Assembly: GCF_017916505.1 (NCBI RefSeq) | Contig: NZ_JAFMSZ010000006.1 | Span: 84,562 to 148,561, forward strand | DNA length: 64,000 nucleotides | Direction of reading: 5' to 3' | DNA from: Naasia sp. SYSU D00057 | Lineage (GTDB): Bacteria > Actinomycetota > Actinomycetes > Actinomycetales > Microbacteriaceae | Shown here: positions 1-7,989 of the stretch, in pieces | Numbering within the stretch: position 1 is the stretch's first letter | Layout: every line of letters starts with the position of its first letter | Notes under the pieces: model-generated | Seen by the model: only the letters and a program-made list of their open reading frames with translations | Databases searched by the model: none | What the model was told of the DNA's origin: nothing | Translations under genes and position numbers: made by a program

Positions 1-205
1 GAGTCGTGCGGACGTCGTGGTCGTCGACGGTGATGCGGCCCGCGTCCGGCGTCAGCAGGCGGGCGATCATCGACAGCACCGACGACTTGCCGGCACCGTT
101 CGGCCCGACGAGGGACGTGAGCCCCGGCTCGCCGAGCGTCAGCGTGAGGTCGTCGACGACCGGCATCGCGCCGTACCGCTTGGTGACCCCCTCGAGCCGG
201 ATCAC
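1..205 (-). CDS. Iron-siderophore ABC transporter ATP-binding protein (N-terminal part; runs off the window)
   Basis: This is the cytoplasmic ATPase that powers the importer encoded by the next three genes. Only the first 68 codons are present. The Walker A motif GPNGAGKS lies near residues 34-41, after a typical start (VIRLEGVTKRYG). The GTG start at 205 overlaps the stop of the permease gene in a GTGA arrangement, which fixes the start and indicates translational coupling. The signature and Walker B motifs are outside the window. Family placement (FepC/YclP type) comes from the Walker A context and from the operon. Confidence 0.9.
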   Translation of the reverse strand, partial: MIRLEGVTKRYGAMPVVDDLTLTLGEPGLTSLVGPNGAGKSSVLSMIARLLTPDAGRITVDDHDVRTT

Positions 206-1203
206 CGCACGCCTCTCTTGACGAGCAGGAACAGGAACACGATCCCTCCCAGGAACTCGATGACGACGCTGAGCGTCGCGGCCAGGTCGAAGACGCGCTC
301 GAGCACGAGCTGGCCGAGGACCAGGCAGATCAGGCCGAGCAGCGCGGCGCCCGGCAGCAGGTAGGCGTGCCGGTGCGTCGGCAGCACGAGGTACGCGAGG
401 TTCGCGACCAGCAGGCCGAAGAACAGGACGGGGCCGACGAGCGCCGTCGACACCGCGACGAGTGCCGCGACCATCGCGAGGACGAAGCCCACCTCGCGCC
501 GATGCGAGAGGCCGAGCCCGGTGGCGGTCGCCTCGCCGAGCGCGAGCACGTCGAGCACCCGCACGCGGCGCGCCGCCAGCACGACCACTGCCGCAGTGAC
601 GACGGCGCTCACCGCGAGCAGCTCCTCGTCCGGGGCGTTGAACGTGGCGAACAGGTCGTCCTGCAGCACCGCGAACGCGGTCGGGTCGAGCATCCGCTGC
701 AGGAGGGACGAGGCGCTGCGGAAGAGGACGCCGAACACGACGCCGACGAGCACGAGCAGGTAGAGGCTGTGCGCTGATCGGCCGAGCAGCCAGCGGAAGA
801 GCAGGGTCGCGAACAGGATCATCGCCGCCACCTCGACCAGCCAGCGCACGCGCGGGTCGACGGCGGAGACCCCGGCGACGCCGAGGAAGAACATCGCGGC
901 GGTGTGCAGCAGCACGTACAGCGAGTCGAAGCCGAGGATCGACGGGGTGAGGATCCGGTTCGCGGTGATGGTCTGGAACAGCACCGTGGACACGCCGATC
1001 GCCGCGGCGACCACCGCCATCGCGGCGACCTTGCGGAGGCGGAACGGCACGGCGAACGCCCAGCTGCCCTCGATGCCGACGAGGACGAAGGCGACGACCG
1101 CGAGGACGGCCCCCGCGGCGAGGATCCCCAGCACGAGCCCGGGCCTCCGGGCGACCGGGCGTCCGACGTCGGAGGGCGCCGCCAGACGCGTGTCAGCGGA
1201 CAT
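202..1203 (-). CDS. FecCD-family siderophore ABC permease (YclO/FatC-like)
   Basis: This 333-residue polytopic membrane protein is one half of the transmembrane channel of an iron-siderophore importer. About nine or ten hydrophobic segments fit the FecCD fold. The stretch NRILTPSILGFDSLY near residues 82-96 is characteristic of the YclO/FatC/VctG branch, which handles catecholate-type siderophores such as petrobactin in Bacillus. It starts inside the end of the partner permease (11-base overlap) and ends in a GTGA overlap with the ATPase. The substrate itself cannot be read from the sequence. Confidence 0.92.
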   Translation of the reverse strand: MSADTRLAAPSDVGRPVARRPGLVLGILAAGAVLAVVAFVLVGIEGSWAFAVPFRLRKVAAMAVVAAAIGVSTVLFQTITANRILTPSILGFDSLYVLLHTAAMFFLGVAGVSAVDPRVRWLVEVAAMILFATLLFRWLLGRSAHSLYLLVLVGVVFGVLFRSASSLLQRMLDPTAFAVLQDDLFATFNAPDEELLAVSAVVTAAVVVLAARRVRVLDVLALGEATATGLGLSHRREVGFVLAMVAALVAVSTALVGPVLFFGLLVANLAYLVLPTHRHAYLLPGAALLGLICLVLGQLVLERVFDLAATLSVVIEFLGGIVFLFLLVKRGVR

Positions 1204-2191
1204 CGGGGGACCTCCGCAGCAGGAGGACGAGGAAGATCACGGCGCCGAGCACGCCGACGACCGAGCCGAGCGGGATCTCGTAGGGGAACCGGACGACGCG
1301 GCCGAGCACATCGCACGCGAGCACGAACGCCGCGCCCACGAGCGCGACCACCGGGATTCCTCGGCGGGCGCTGTCGCCGAGCACGAGGCTGACGAGATTC
1401 GGCACGACGAGGCCGAGGAACGGGATCACCCCGGAGGTGACGACCACGACGGCGCTGACGACCGCCACGACGGTGAGGCCGAACGCGAGCACCCGCCCGT
1501 AGGAGAGGCCGAGGCTCGTCGCGTACTCCTCGCCGAGGCCCGCCACCGTGAAGCGGTCGGCGGCCAGCCAGGCGAGCACGGTCGCCCCGAGCGCGAGCCA
1601 GAGCAGCTCGTACCGGCCGGCGAGGATGCCCGAGAAGTCGCCGGTCATCCACGTCGCCAGCATCTGCATCAGGTCGAGGCGGTAGGCGATGAAGGTGGTC
1701 ACCGCGCCGACCACGCCGCCGAGCATGATGCCGACGAGCGGGACCAGCACGAGCGAGCGCAGCGGGATGCGCCGGATCAGCAGCAGGAAGAGGGCCGTCC
1801 CGGCGAGCGCGCACACCGCCGCGACGGCCATCTTGCCGATGAGCGCCAGTCCGGGAGCGGCGAGAGTGACGAGCAGCAGTCCGAGCGCGGCGAAGTCCAT
1901 CGTGCCCGCGGTGCTCGGCTCGACGAAGCGGTTGCGCACGAGCAGCTGCATGAGCAGGCCGGCGATGGCGAGGGAGGCGCCGGTGAGGATCAGCGCGAGC
2001 GTCCGCGGGAGGCGGCTCGCGGAGAGGAGGAGGGCGGCACGGTCGCCGCCGTCCTCGGTGAGGGAGCCGACCCCGACGCCGGTGCTGAGCAGGGCGAGGA
2101 GGAGCACGCCCGCGAGGGCGAGTGCGAGCGTCGTCGCGTAGCGCCGGGGGGAGAGGCCGACCGGCGCCTCTCCCGAAGCGATCGCGGTCAG
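1193..2191 (-). CDS. FecCD-family siderophore ABC permease (YclN/FatD-like)
   Basis: This is the second channel subunit of the importer, about 332 residues with FecCD-type membrane segments. The region SRLPRTLALILTGASLAIAG followed by FVEPSTAGTMD matches the YclN/FatD branch and pairs with the YclO-like neighbour. The start is uncertain. No ATG, GTG or TTG occurs in frame near the gene junction. A CTG at 2191 overlaps the upstream stop as CTGA and gives a length equal to the sister permease. An in-frame ATG at 2302 would add 37 basic, non-membrane residues inside the upstream gene. I prefer the CTG start, by inference. Confidence 0.88.
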   Translation of the reverse strand: MTAIASGEAPVGLSPRRYATTLALALAGVLLLALLSTGVGVGSLTEDGGDRAALLLSASRLPRTLALILTGASLAIAGLLMQLLVRNRFVEPSTAGTMDFAALGLLLVTLAAPGLALIGKMAVAAVCALAGTALFLLLIRRIPLRSLVLVPLVGIMLGGVVGAVTTFIAYRLDLMQMLATWMTGDFSGILAGRYELLWLALGATVLAWLAADRFTVAGLGEEYATSLGLSYGRVLAFGLTVVAVVSAVVVVTSGVIPFLGLVVPNLVSLVLGDSARRGIPVVALVGAAFVLACDVLGRVVRFPYEIPLGSVVGVLGAVIFLVLLLRRSPDVR

Positions 2192-3153
2192 GACGCGACG
2201 CTTCCGGCGATCTCGTCCACCATGGCGCTGACGGCGCTCAGCCCGCTCATCACGACGTACCAGGTCTCGGAGTCGAGGTGCACGACCTGGTCCTCCTGCC
2301 ACGCGGTCGTCTGGCGCACCAGGTCGTTGTCGAGGAGCGCCTCCGCGCTCGCGCCGCCCTCGGTGCCGATGGCGGCGTCGCGGTCGAGCACGAGCAGCCA
2401 GTCCGGGTTCGCGTCGAGCACGAACTCGTTGGAGACGGGGTCGCCGTGCGTGGCGGCCTCGACGTCCTCGATCACGGGGGTGACCCCGAGCTCGTCGTGC
2501 AGCCAGCCGAAGCGCGAGCCGGGACCGAACGCGGTCATCTCGCCGGCGTTGGTGAGCAGGACGAGCGCGCTTCCAGCGTCCGCGACCTGCTCCTTCGTCT
2601 CGGCGATCTTCTCGTCGATCGCGGCGAGCTCGGCAGCGGCACGGTCCTCCTTGCCGAAGATCTCGCCGAGCGTCTCGACGTTGTCGGAGAAGCTGCCGAG
2701 GTAGTCGGCCCAGTCGAGGGTGAGGTCGATGGTCGGGGCGATCTTGCTGAGCTCGGGATACGCGCTCGCCGAGCGGTTCGCGACGATGATCAGGTCGGGC
2801 GCGAGGGCGTTGACTGCCTCGTAGTCGGGCTCGAAGAGGGTGCCGGCGTTCTCGTACTCCTCACCCGCGTACTCGCTGAGGTAGCTCGGCACGCTCTCCT
2901 GGGGCAACGCCGCGACGGGGACGCCGAGCGCGTCGAGCGTGTCGAGCGAGGCCATGTCGAAGGTCACGACGGTCTTCGGGGCGAACGGCACCACGGTCTC
3001 GCCCTGCGCGTGCTCCACCGTCACATCGGCGGGGGAGTCCGCCTGGGCCACGTCGGCCGCCGGCTCGGCCGACGCCGCCCCGCAGCCGGTGAGCGCGACC
3101 GCTCCGGCGAGGAGGAGGGCCGACAGGGCGGAGCGGGACAGGGTGGACGGCAT
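2188..3153 (-). CDS. Siderophore-binding lipoprotein of the ABC importer (YclQ/FatB-like)
   Basis: This is the 321-residue extracytoplasmic receptor that captures ferric siderophore and delivers it to the permeases. A lipoprotein signal peptide ends in the lipobox LTGC near residue 23, so the mature protein is anchored to the membrane outer face. The fold is the two-lobed periplasmic-binding-protein type II; PFAPKTVVTFDMASLDTL and LAPDLIIVANR are recognisable YclQ/FatB landmarks. It is first in a four-gene operon (receptor, permease, permease, ATPase) whose genes all overlap. An iron box lies about 40 bases upstream of its start, so transcription is probably repressed when iron is plentiful. 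Confidence 0.93.
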   Translation of the reverse strand: MPSTLSRSALSALLLAGAVALTGCGAASAEPAADVAQADSPADVTVEHAQGETVVPFAPKTVVTFDMASLDTLDALGVPVAALPQESVPSYLSEYAGEEYENAGTLFEPDYEAVNALAPDLIIVANRSASAYPELSKIAPTIDLTLDWADYLGSFSDNVETLGEIFGKEDRAAAELAAIDEKIAETKEQVADAGSALVLLTNAGEMTAFGPGSRFGWLHDELGVTPVIEDVEAATHGDPVSNEFVLDANPDWLLVLDRDAAIGTEGGASAEALLDNDLVRQTTAWQEDQVVHLDSETWYVVMSGLSAVSAMVDEIAGSVAS

Positions 3154-3193
3154 GGGCTCTCCTCGTTGGGGTGGGCGCCGAGCGGCGACCTGG

Positions 3194-3212
3194 AAAGGTT
3201 AGCCTTACCTAA
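3194..3212 (-). promoter_or_regulatory. DtxR/IdeR iron box
   Basis: Read on the minus strand the 19-mer is TTAGGTAAGGCTAACCTTT. It matches the DtxR/IdeR consensus TTAGGTTAGGCTAACCTAA at 16 of 19 positions and is palindromic in its core. It lies 41-59 bases before the ATG of the siderophore-receptor gene, where it could overlap the promoter, in an otherwise GC-rich region. Iron-loaded DtxR/IdeR would be expected to silence the importer. The match is seen directly; the binding is inference. Confidence 0.85.
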
Positions 3213-3274
3213 GTCGCCGTCGCCAATCGGATCCGCCCGGGGTGCGCCCGCCCTGCCCGGGAGAGGATGGGTCC

Positions 3275-3904
3275 ATGCCGATCACGAGCGAAACCGGACA
3301 TGGCCCGAACGACCCCCGCGTGGTGCTCGTGCGCCACGGCGAGACCGAGTGGAGCCGCACCGGGCGGCACACCGCACTGTCCGACATCCCGCTCAGCCAG
3401 GCGGGCGAGTACAAGGCGGGGCTCGTCGGCGACGCGCTCGCCGGGATCGACTTCGGGCTCGTGCTCACGAGTCCGCTCCTCCGGGCCCGCGAGACCGCGC
3501 GGCTCGCCGGCTTCCCGGATGCGATCCCCGACGAGAACCTCGTCGAGTGGGACTACGGCGCCTACGAAGGCATCACGAGCAAGGAGATCCGGGAGCGGCG
3601 GGGTGGGCCCTGGACGATCTGGACCGACGGTGTTCCCGCGGGCGCGACTCCCGGCGAGAGCGCGGCGGACATCGCGCGCAGGGCGGAGGCGCTGCGCGAC
3701 CGCTTCCAGCCCACCCTCGACGCGGGGGAGAAGGTGCTGCTGTTCTCGCACGGGCACTTCCTCCGTGCGCTCGCCGCAGTGTGGCTCGGCCTCGAGGTGG
3801 AGGACGGCAGGCTGCTGGCGCTCGACACCGCGGCGATCAGCACGCTCGGCTACGAGCACGGCCGGCGGGTGATCACCGGCTGGAACCGCGTGCCCGGGCG
3901 CTGA
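3275..3904 (+). CDS. Histidine phosphatase family protein (phosphoglycerate-mutase-like)
   Basis: This 209-residue cytoplasmic protein belongs to the branch-2 histidine phosphatase/phosphoglycerate mutase superfamily. The catalytic RHGE lies in VLVRHGETEW near residues 18-27, and the second histidine is in FSHGHFLRAL near residue 160. The chosen ATG has GAGAGG eight bases upstream; an in-frame ATG at 3242 is possible but has no such site. The length suits a broad-specificity phosphatase rather than a glycolytic mutase. The true substrate cannot be read. It is divergent from the iron-importer operon and stands alone. Confidence 0.85.
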   Translation: MPITSETGHGPNDPRVVLVRHGETEWSRTGRHTALSDIPLSQAGEYKAGLVGDALAGIDFGLVLTSPLLRARETARLAGFPDAIPDENLVEWDYGAYEGITSKEIRERRGGPWTIWTDGVPAGATPGESAADIARRAEALRDRFQPTLDAGEKVLLFSHGHFLRALAAVWLGLEVEDGRLLALDTAAISTLGYEHGRRVITGWNRVPGR

Positions 3905-3906
3905 GC

Positions 3907-3922
3907 CCGGCGGCCCCGCCGG
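3907..3922. terminator. Short GC hairpin between convergent genes
   Basis: CCGGCG-GCCC-CGCCGG forms a six-pair hairpin with a four-base loop, three bases after the phosphatase stop and before the stop of the convergent lyase gene. It has no T-tract, as is usual for high-GC actinobacterial terminators. The stem is short, so this is a weak call. Confidence 0.4.
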
Positions 3923-3935
3923 CTGCCCGGAAGGC

Positions 3936-4769
3936 TCAGAGCGGCTGCACCCCGAAGGCGGACGCGAGGCGCTCGATCTTGCGGGCGCGGCCGAGGCGGG
4001 GCAGGTCGCTGCCGTCGCGGATGACGCGGCCGCGAGCCTCGAAGTCGGCGAGGAAGTCGAGCGCCCACGCGACGTCGGACGGGGTCGGGCTGATCACCTC
4101 GTTGATCACCGGCAGCTGCTCGATGTCGAGGCACAGCTTGCCGGTGAGCCCGAGGGAGACCGCCACGTTCGACTGCTCTCGGAGGATCGGGTGGCTGCGG
4201 CTGACCGTCGGGCCGTCGATCGGGCCGGGCAGTCCGCCGACGCGGCTCGCGACGACCAGCCGGGAGCGCGGGTAGGCCATCGCGAGGTCGTCGGCGCTCG
4301 TGCCGGTGTCGCGGCGGTAGTCGCCGCTGCCGAAGGCGAGCCGGAAGGCGCCGCGGGCTCGCGCGATCGAGACGGCCTCCTCGATGCCGAGGGCGGACTC
4401 GATGAGCGGTAGCACCTTCACCCTGCCGCCGAGGCGGTCGAAGGTCTCCGTCACGTGCTCGGCCGCCTCCGTCTTCGCGAGGAGCACGCCGACGAGGCCG
4501 GGCAGGCTGCTCAGCAGGTCGACGTCGTCGTCCCAGAACCTGCTGGACCGGTCGTTGATCCGCACCCACGCCCGGCGCTCCTCCGAGAGCCAGCTCGCGA
4601 CGCACTCGCGGGCCTGGTCCTTGGCGCCAGGGTCGACGGCGTCCTCGAGGTCGAGGATCACCTGATCGGCGCGCGAGCGATCGGCCGGGTCGAACAGCTC
4701 CGAGCGGAGGCCGTTCACCAACAGCCAGGAGCGGGCGATCTCGGGGTCGACGGTACGGCTGCTCTGCAC
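3936..4769 (-). CDS. CoA-ester lyase of the HpcH/HpaI-CitE family
   Basis: The product (about 277 residues from the GTG at 4769) resembles the beta subunit of citrate lyase and malyl/citramalyl-CoA lyases, which cleave hydroxyacyl-CoA esters in the cytoplasm. Visible landmarks are RSWLLVNGL near the N-terminus, VILDLEDAVDP with metal-binding acidic residues, the arginine of WVRIND, LPLIESALGIEEA and FGSGDYRRDTG. The start is uncertain: an ATG at 4859 would add 30 residues unlike the family. It is a lone gene with no citF or citD nearby, as for the stand-alone CitE-like proteins of actinobacteria. The substrate is unknown. Confidence 0.82.
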   Translation of the reverse strand: MQSSRTVDPEIARSWLLVNGLRSELFDPADRSRADQVILDLEDAVDPGAKDQARECVASWLSEERRAWVRINDRSSRFWDDDVDLLSSLPGLVGVLLAKTEAAEHVTETFDRLGGRVKVLPLIESALGIEEAVSIARARGAFRLAFGSGDYRRDTGTSADDLAMAYPRSRLVVASRVGGLPGPIDGPTVSRSHPILREQSNVAVSLGLTGKLCLDIEQLPVINEVISPTPSDVAWALDFLADFEARGRVIRDGSDLPRLGRARKIERLASAFGVQPL

Positions 4770-4980
4770 CCTCTCATTCTGGCGGAACCGCGGGGCCCCT
4801 TCCGCCGCACGCGCCCCGGGGCCGAGTCGAAGCGGTGAGAGCGCCGAACGGAGCTGCACACGTGCCTGCCAATCACCTGGAAGTCAACCCTGTGTTTCCG
4901 GGGTATCGCGTGCGATATGCCTGTTGTCCAGCGGTACAACTCGAGCCGCTCTCAGTACCGACAACCGAAAGGCCTCCACC

Positions 4981-5265
4981 GTGAGCAGCAGTGTCGCCAC
5001 CACCCCGAAGACCAAGGGCATCGTCTCGCTCGTCCTCGGCATCGTCAGCGTCGTCTTCGCGTTCCTCTTCTCGCCCCTCGGAATCCTCGCGGGCATCGCC
5101 GGTCTGATCCTCGGCTTCCTCAGCCGCAAGTCCGAGCCGGCTGCCCGCACGCTGTCGCTCTGGGGACTCATCCTCAGCATCGTGGGCGTCGTGCTGAGCG
5201 TCATCTTCCTCATCCTCGGCGCGGTCCTCGCGGCGCAGATCATGCAGAACATGCCCGCCTCCTGA
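4981..5265 (+). CDS. Small DUF4190-like membrane protein
   Basis: The product is a 94-residue protein with two hydrophobic segments (about residues 13-40 and 55-82) joined by a short basic loop, in the pattern of DUF4190-type proteins (KGIVSLVLGIVSVVFAF and LWGLILSIVGVVLSV). The GTG at 4981 follows GAAAGG at a reasonable distance. An in-frame ATG 57 bases upstream would add a hydrophilic extension and has no clear ribosome site. The gene stands alone and ends just before a strong hairpin terminator. Its function is unknown. Confidence 0.75.
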   Translation: MSSSVATTPKTKGIVSLVLGIVSVVFAFLFSPLGILAGIAGLILGFLSRKSEPAARTLSLWGLILSIVGVVLSVIFLILGAVLAAQIMQNMPAS

Positions 5266-5279
5266 CCCCTCGAGCACTC

Positions 5280-5313
5280 GGAGGGCCCGGAACCGATCGG
5301 TTCCGGGCCCTCC
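5280..5313 (+). terminator. Strong hairpin terminator after the small membrane protein gene
   Basis: A perfect 15-base-pair stem (GGAGGGCCCGGAACC and its complement) flanks the loop GATC, 15 bases after the stop codon. It is a typical actinobacterial GC-rich terminator without a long T-run. It could also block read-through from the convergent side. Confidence 0.85.
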
Positions 5314-5416
5314 GTCGTTCCGCCGGGGCTCAGCGCCCGGGAACCGCGGGCGCCTGCTCCGGCGTCCCCGGGTGCCTCGATCGGCACAGAGCCCGTCCGG
5401 CCACCGCGCCGGCGCC

Positions 5417-5971
5417 CTACCCGCCGATCGCCGCGTCCACGATCGCCTGCAGCATCGGTCGCGGATCCATCGGGGCTGCCAGGGAGACCCGATGGAGGAT
5501 GAAGCCTTCGCAGCAGGCGATCAGGGCGGCGGCCGCGGTGCGGGGATCGCGGGCGCCGAGGGTCGCCATGGTGACGACGACGTCCGACTCCATGCGCGCC
5601 CCTGTCTGGATCAGGGTCGCCCGGAGGTCGGGATCGTGACTGGCTTCCAGGAACAGTGCGAGCCGGGCGACCGTCCTCGTGCGGTCGGTGACCGTGAGGT
5701 GGTCGAGGAGTGCGCAGAGACCGTCGACGAACTCGTCCGCTGAGGCCGGCGGTCCGACGGTGGTGGCGAACTCGGGGAGCTGCAGTTCGAGCTCGGCGAT
5801 GCGGTCGGCGACGCCGTGGACGAGCGCGCGGCGGGTGCGGAAGGAGTTGGACGTTGAACCCCTGGGCAGGCCGGCGTGCTCGTCCACGCGCGCGTGGGTG
5901 AGGGCTCGGATGCCGACGGTGCCGACGAGCTCGACGGCGGCGTCGAGCGCGCGGGTGCGGTTGGAGGCCAT
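5417..5971 (-). CDS. TetR-family transcriptional regulator
   Basis: This 184-residue DNA-binding repressor has an N-terminal helix-turn-helix (about residues 8-50: ALDAAVELVGTVGIRALTHARVDEHAG, abbreviated by its helices here) and a ligand-binding C-terminal part with a second conserved block, AALIACCEGFILHR. It diverges from the hydrolase gene at 6047. The 75 bases between them are AT-rich and contain a repeat that is the likely operator, so it probably represses itself and the hydrolase. The ligand is unknown. Confidence 0.88.
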   Translation of the reverse strand: MASNRTRALDAAVELVGTVGIRALTHARVDEHAGLPRGSTSNSFRTRRALVHGVADRIAELELQLPEFATTVGPPASADEFVDGLCALLDHLTVTDRTRTVARLALFLEASHDPDLRATLIQTGARMESDVVVTMATLGARDPRTAAAALIACCEGFILHRVSLAAPMDPRPMLQAIVDAAIGG

Positions 5972-5980
5972 GCGGCGACT

Positions 5981-6004
5981 ATATAGCTAGTGGCATATAA
6001 CTAT
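5981..6004. promoter_or_regulatory. Candidate TetR operator and promoter region
   Basis: Two copies of ATATA(G/A)CTA lie 14 bases apart (5981-5989 and 5995-6003), in an AT-rich patch that stands out from the surrounding GC-rich DNA. The patch sits between the divergent TetR gene and the hydrolase gene, with TATA-like elements on both strands. A regulator-binding site overlapping both promoters is inferred. Confidence 0.6.
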
Positions 6005-6046
6005 GTTCATCGTGACAGATCACTGCGGAAGTAGTACCCTCTGGTC

Positions 6047-6982
6047 ATGAAGCGCATCCCCGATACGGCCGCGGCCTCCGTTCCGCGAGATCTCGCCGCG
6101 ATGCCGGATGTCCCCGGAGTGCGGCATGCCTTCCTCGATCTGCCGGGCCTCCGAATGCACGTGGCCGAGGCGGGCGAGGGCGACCCCGTGCTCCTGCTCC
6201 ACGGTGGCATCCAGGACTGGCGGGCCTGGCGGAAGCTCATCCCCGGGCTCGCCGAGCGGTACCGGGTCGTCGCGCCGGACCTCCGCGGATGCGGCTGGAC
6301 CGACGCGCCGGCCGGCGGATACACCCGCGACCGGATGACCGGCGACCTCGTGGCCGCGCTGGACGCGCTCGGGATCCCGGTCACCCGCCTCGTGAGCACC
6401 GACATGGGCGGCATCCTCGGCTTCGCCCTCTGCCACGACCTCCCCGAGCGCGTCTCCGCGCACGTCTCCATCACCAACCCGCCGCTGTCGGCCAAGGTCG
6501 GCCTGAGACACGTGAAGGCCTTCCTCCCGCTCTGGCATCAGGAGGTCGGGTCCATCCCGGGCCTCGCTCCCGTCCTGTTCGGCCGTGGGCGACAGCCGCT
6601 CGCCCGGCACATGCTGCAGGGCTTCTCGGGGGTGGTGGAGGCGACCGACCGAAGCGACGACGAGGGCTATCTCGCCCGGCTGCGGGAGCCGGGCCGGGCG
6701 CGCGCCGCGTCCGCCATGTTCCGGCATCTGGTCCTCCCCGAGGTTCTGCGGATCGCCGGAGGGCGCTACCGAGACGTCCGCCTCCCCATGCCGACCCTGT
6801 TCGTGGCGGCGGCGGAGGACCGCTCCTTCCCGCCCGAGATGCTCGAGGACCTCCTGGGCACCGCGTCGCCGTACCTGGCCTCCACCGAGTTCGTCACCGT
6901 GGACGGCGCGGGCCACTACGCCGCGCACGAGAACCCCGAACGGGTGCGGCAGGTCATCACCCGGTTCTTCGCGGAGCACTGA
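6047..6982 (+). CDS. Alpha/beta hydrolase with an aspartate nucleophile (epoxide hydrolase-like)
   Basis: This 311-residue alpha/beta-fold hydrolase has the oxyanion-hole motif HGG at residues 52-54. The nucleophile elbow reads STDMGG, with Asp119 where esterases carry Ser; aspartate there is typical of epoxide hydrolases and haloalkane dehalogenases. The catalytic His is in VDGAGHYAAHENPE near the C-terminus. It is probably cytoplasmic, as no signal peptide is seen. The divergent TetR gene and shared AT-rich intergenic region suggest induction by a small lipophilic molecule. The substrate is not known. Confidence 0.85.
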   Translation: MKRIPDTAAASVPRDLAAMPDVPGVRHAFLDLPGLRMHVAEAGEGDPVLLLHGGIQDWRAWRKLIPGLAERYRVVAPDLRGCGWTDAPAGGYTRDRMTGDLVAALDALGIPVTRLVSTDMGGILGFALCHDLPERVSAHVSITNPPLSAKVGLRHVKAFLPLWHQEVGSIPGLAPVLFGRGRQPLARHMLQGFSGVVEATDRSDDEGYLARLREPGRARAASAMFRHLVLPEVLRIAGGRYRDVRLPMPTLFVAAAEDRSFPPEMLEDLLGTASPYLASTEFVTVDGAGHYAAHENPERVRQVITRFFAEH

Positions 6983-7091
6983 TCGGGGGCACCGAGTCGC
7001 GCTTCGGGCAGGTCGGGCTGCCGTCAACCGGGTTCCGTCGCGCCGCCCCCTCCCGTTCACTGGATCTCCCGAGAACCTTCAGGAGGTCGAT

Positions 7092-7883
7092 GTGCGTTCC
7101 GTGGCGGAGCAGAGCGTGGAGGAGCTGGGCGGGCCGATCAGCGTCCTCACCCGGCAGAAGGGCGACCACGTCCGCCTGAACGAGCTCCTCGAGGAGCTGC
7201 AGGCCGCCTCGGACGTGGAGCAGCAGCGGGTGCTCCTGCGGATCTACCGCCTCGTGTTCCCGCACGCCTTCGCCGAGGAGTCGGTGCTCTGGCCCGTGAT
7301 GCGCCGCGTGCTGCCGGACGGGGAGGAGCTCACCCTGCAGGTGGAGCAGGAGCACCAGGAGGTCAACGAGCTGGTGACCCGCCTGGAGCGGCTGCCTCAG
7401 GGGTCGCCCGAGCGTGCGCCGGTGCTCGACCGCCTCGTCGAGGTGCTGCGCGAGGACGTGCGGGACGAGGAGGACGAGCTGTTCCCGCGGCTGCAGAACC
7501 TGGTCAGTCGCGGCCGGCTGCAGCTGCTCGGCCTCGCCTGGGAGGGAGTCCGCCGGGTCGCCCCCACGCGCGCGCATCCGATCGTCGCCCGCCGCCCGCC
7601 CGGGAACGTGGTCGCGGCGCTCCCGCTGTCGCTCCTCGACCGGCTGCGCGACGCCGTCGACGCCCGCCGTTACTCCGGCACGGGGGCGCTCCGCGGGGTG
7701 CTCGCCCCGATCAGCGGGGTGCTCACGAAGGCCTCGCATGCGGTCGAGCACCTCCCGATGATGCGCCGCGGCGAGGACCCGTCCACCCGGTACGAGGGCA
7801 GGGCGCCCGGCTTCCCCTGGGCGACGGCGGCGGGCGCCGCCGCGGCGCTTGCGGCATTCGCGCTGCTGCGCCGGCGTCGGTAG
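7092..7883 (+). CDS. Hemerythrin HHE domain protein with C-terminal membrane anchor
   Basis: The 263-residue product has an N-terminal four-helix hemerythrin-like domain (about residues 15-150) with the iron-ligand pattern DHVRLNELL, HAFAEESVLW, EHQEV and EDELFPRL. Such domains bind a di-iron centre and sense or carry oxygen or related species. A basic middle region precedes one hydrophobic helix near residues 243-258 and a terminal run of arginines, so the protein is probably tail-anchored to the membrane. The GTG start has AGGAGG directly upstream at ideal spacing. The neighbours do not reveal a pathway. Confidence 0.87.
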   Translation: MRSVAEQSVEELGGPISVLTRQKGDHVRLNELLEELQAASDVEQQRVLLRIYRLVFPHAFAEESVLWPVMRRVLPDGEELTLQVEQEHQEVNELVTRLERLPQGSPERAPVLDRLVEVLREDVRDEEDELFPRLQNLVSRGRLQLLGLAWEGVRRVAPTRAHPIVARRPPGNVVAALPLSLLDRLRDAVDARRYSGTGALRGVLAPISGVLTKASHAVEHLPMMRRGEDPSTRYEGRAPGFPWATAAGAAAALAAFALLRRRR

Positions 7884-7989
7884 CGCCGGCTTCACCCGCG
7901 CGGGCGCTGCGGACAGTTCGCGACGGTCTGCGGGGGTGCGGTGTCCGCACGACCCGCGCCGCGCGTGCCGCCGCTGACAGGATGAGAGC

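Noticed and set aside
4904..4917. Inverted repeat TATCGC-GT-GCGATA before the small DUF4190-like gene
   Set aside because: The arms are only six bases and no regulator gene is adjacent; a chance palindrome cannot be excluded.
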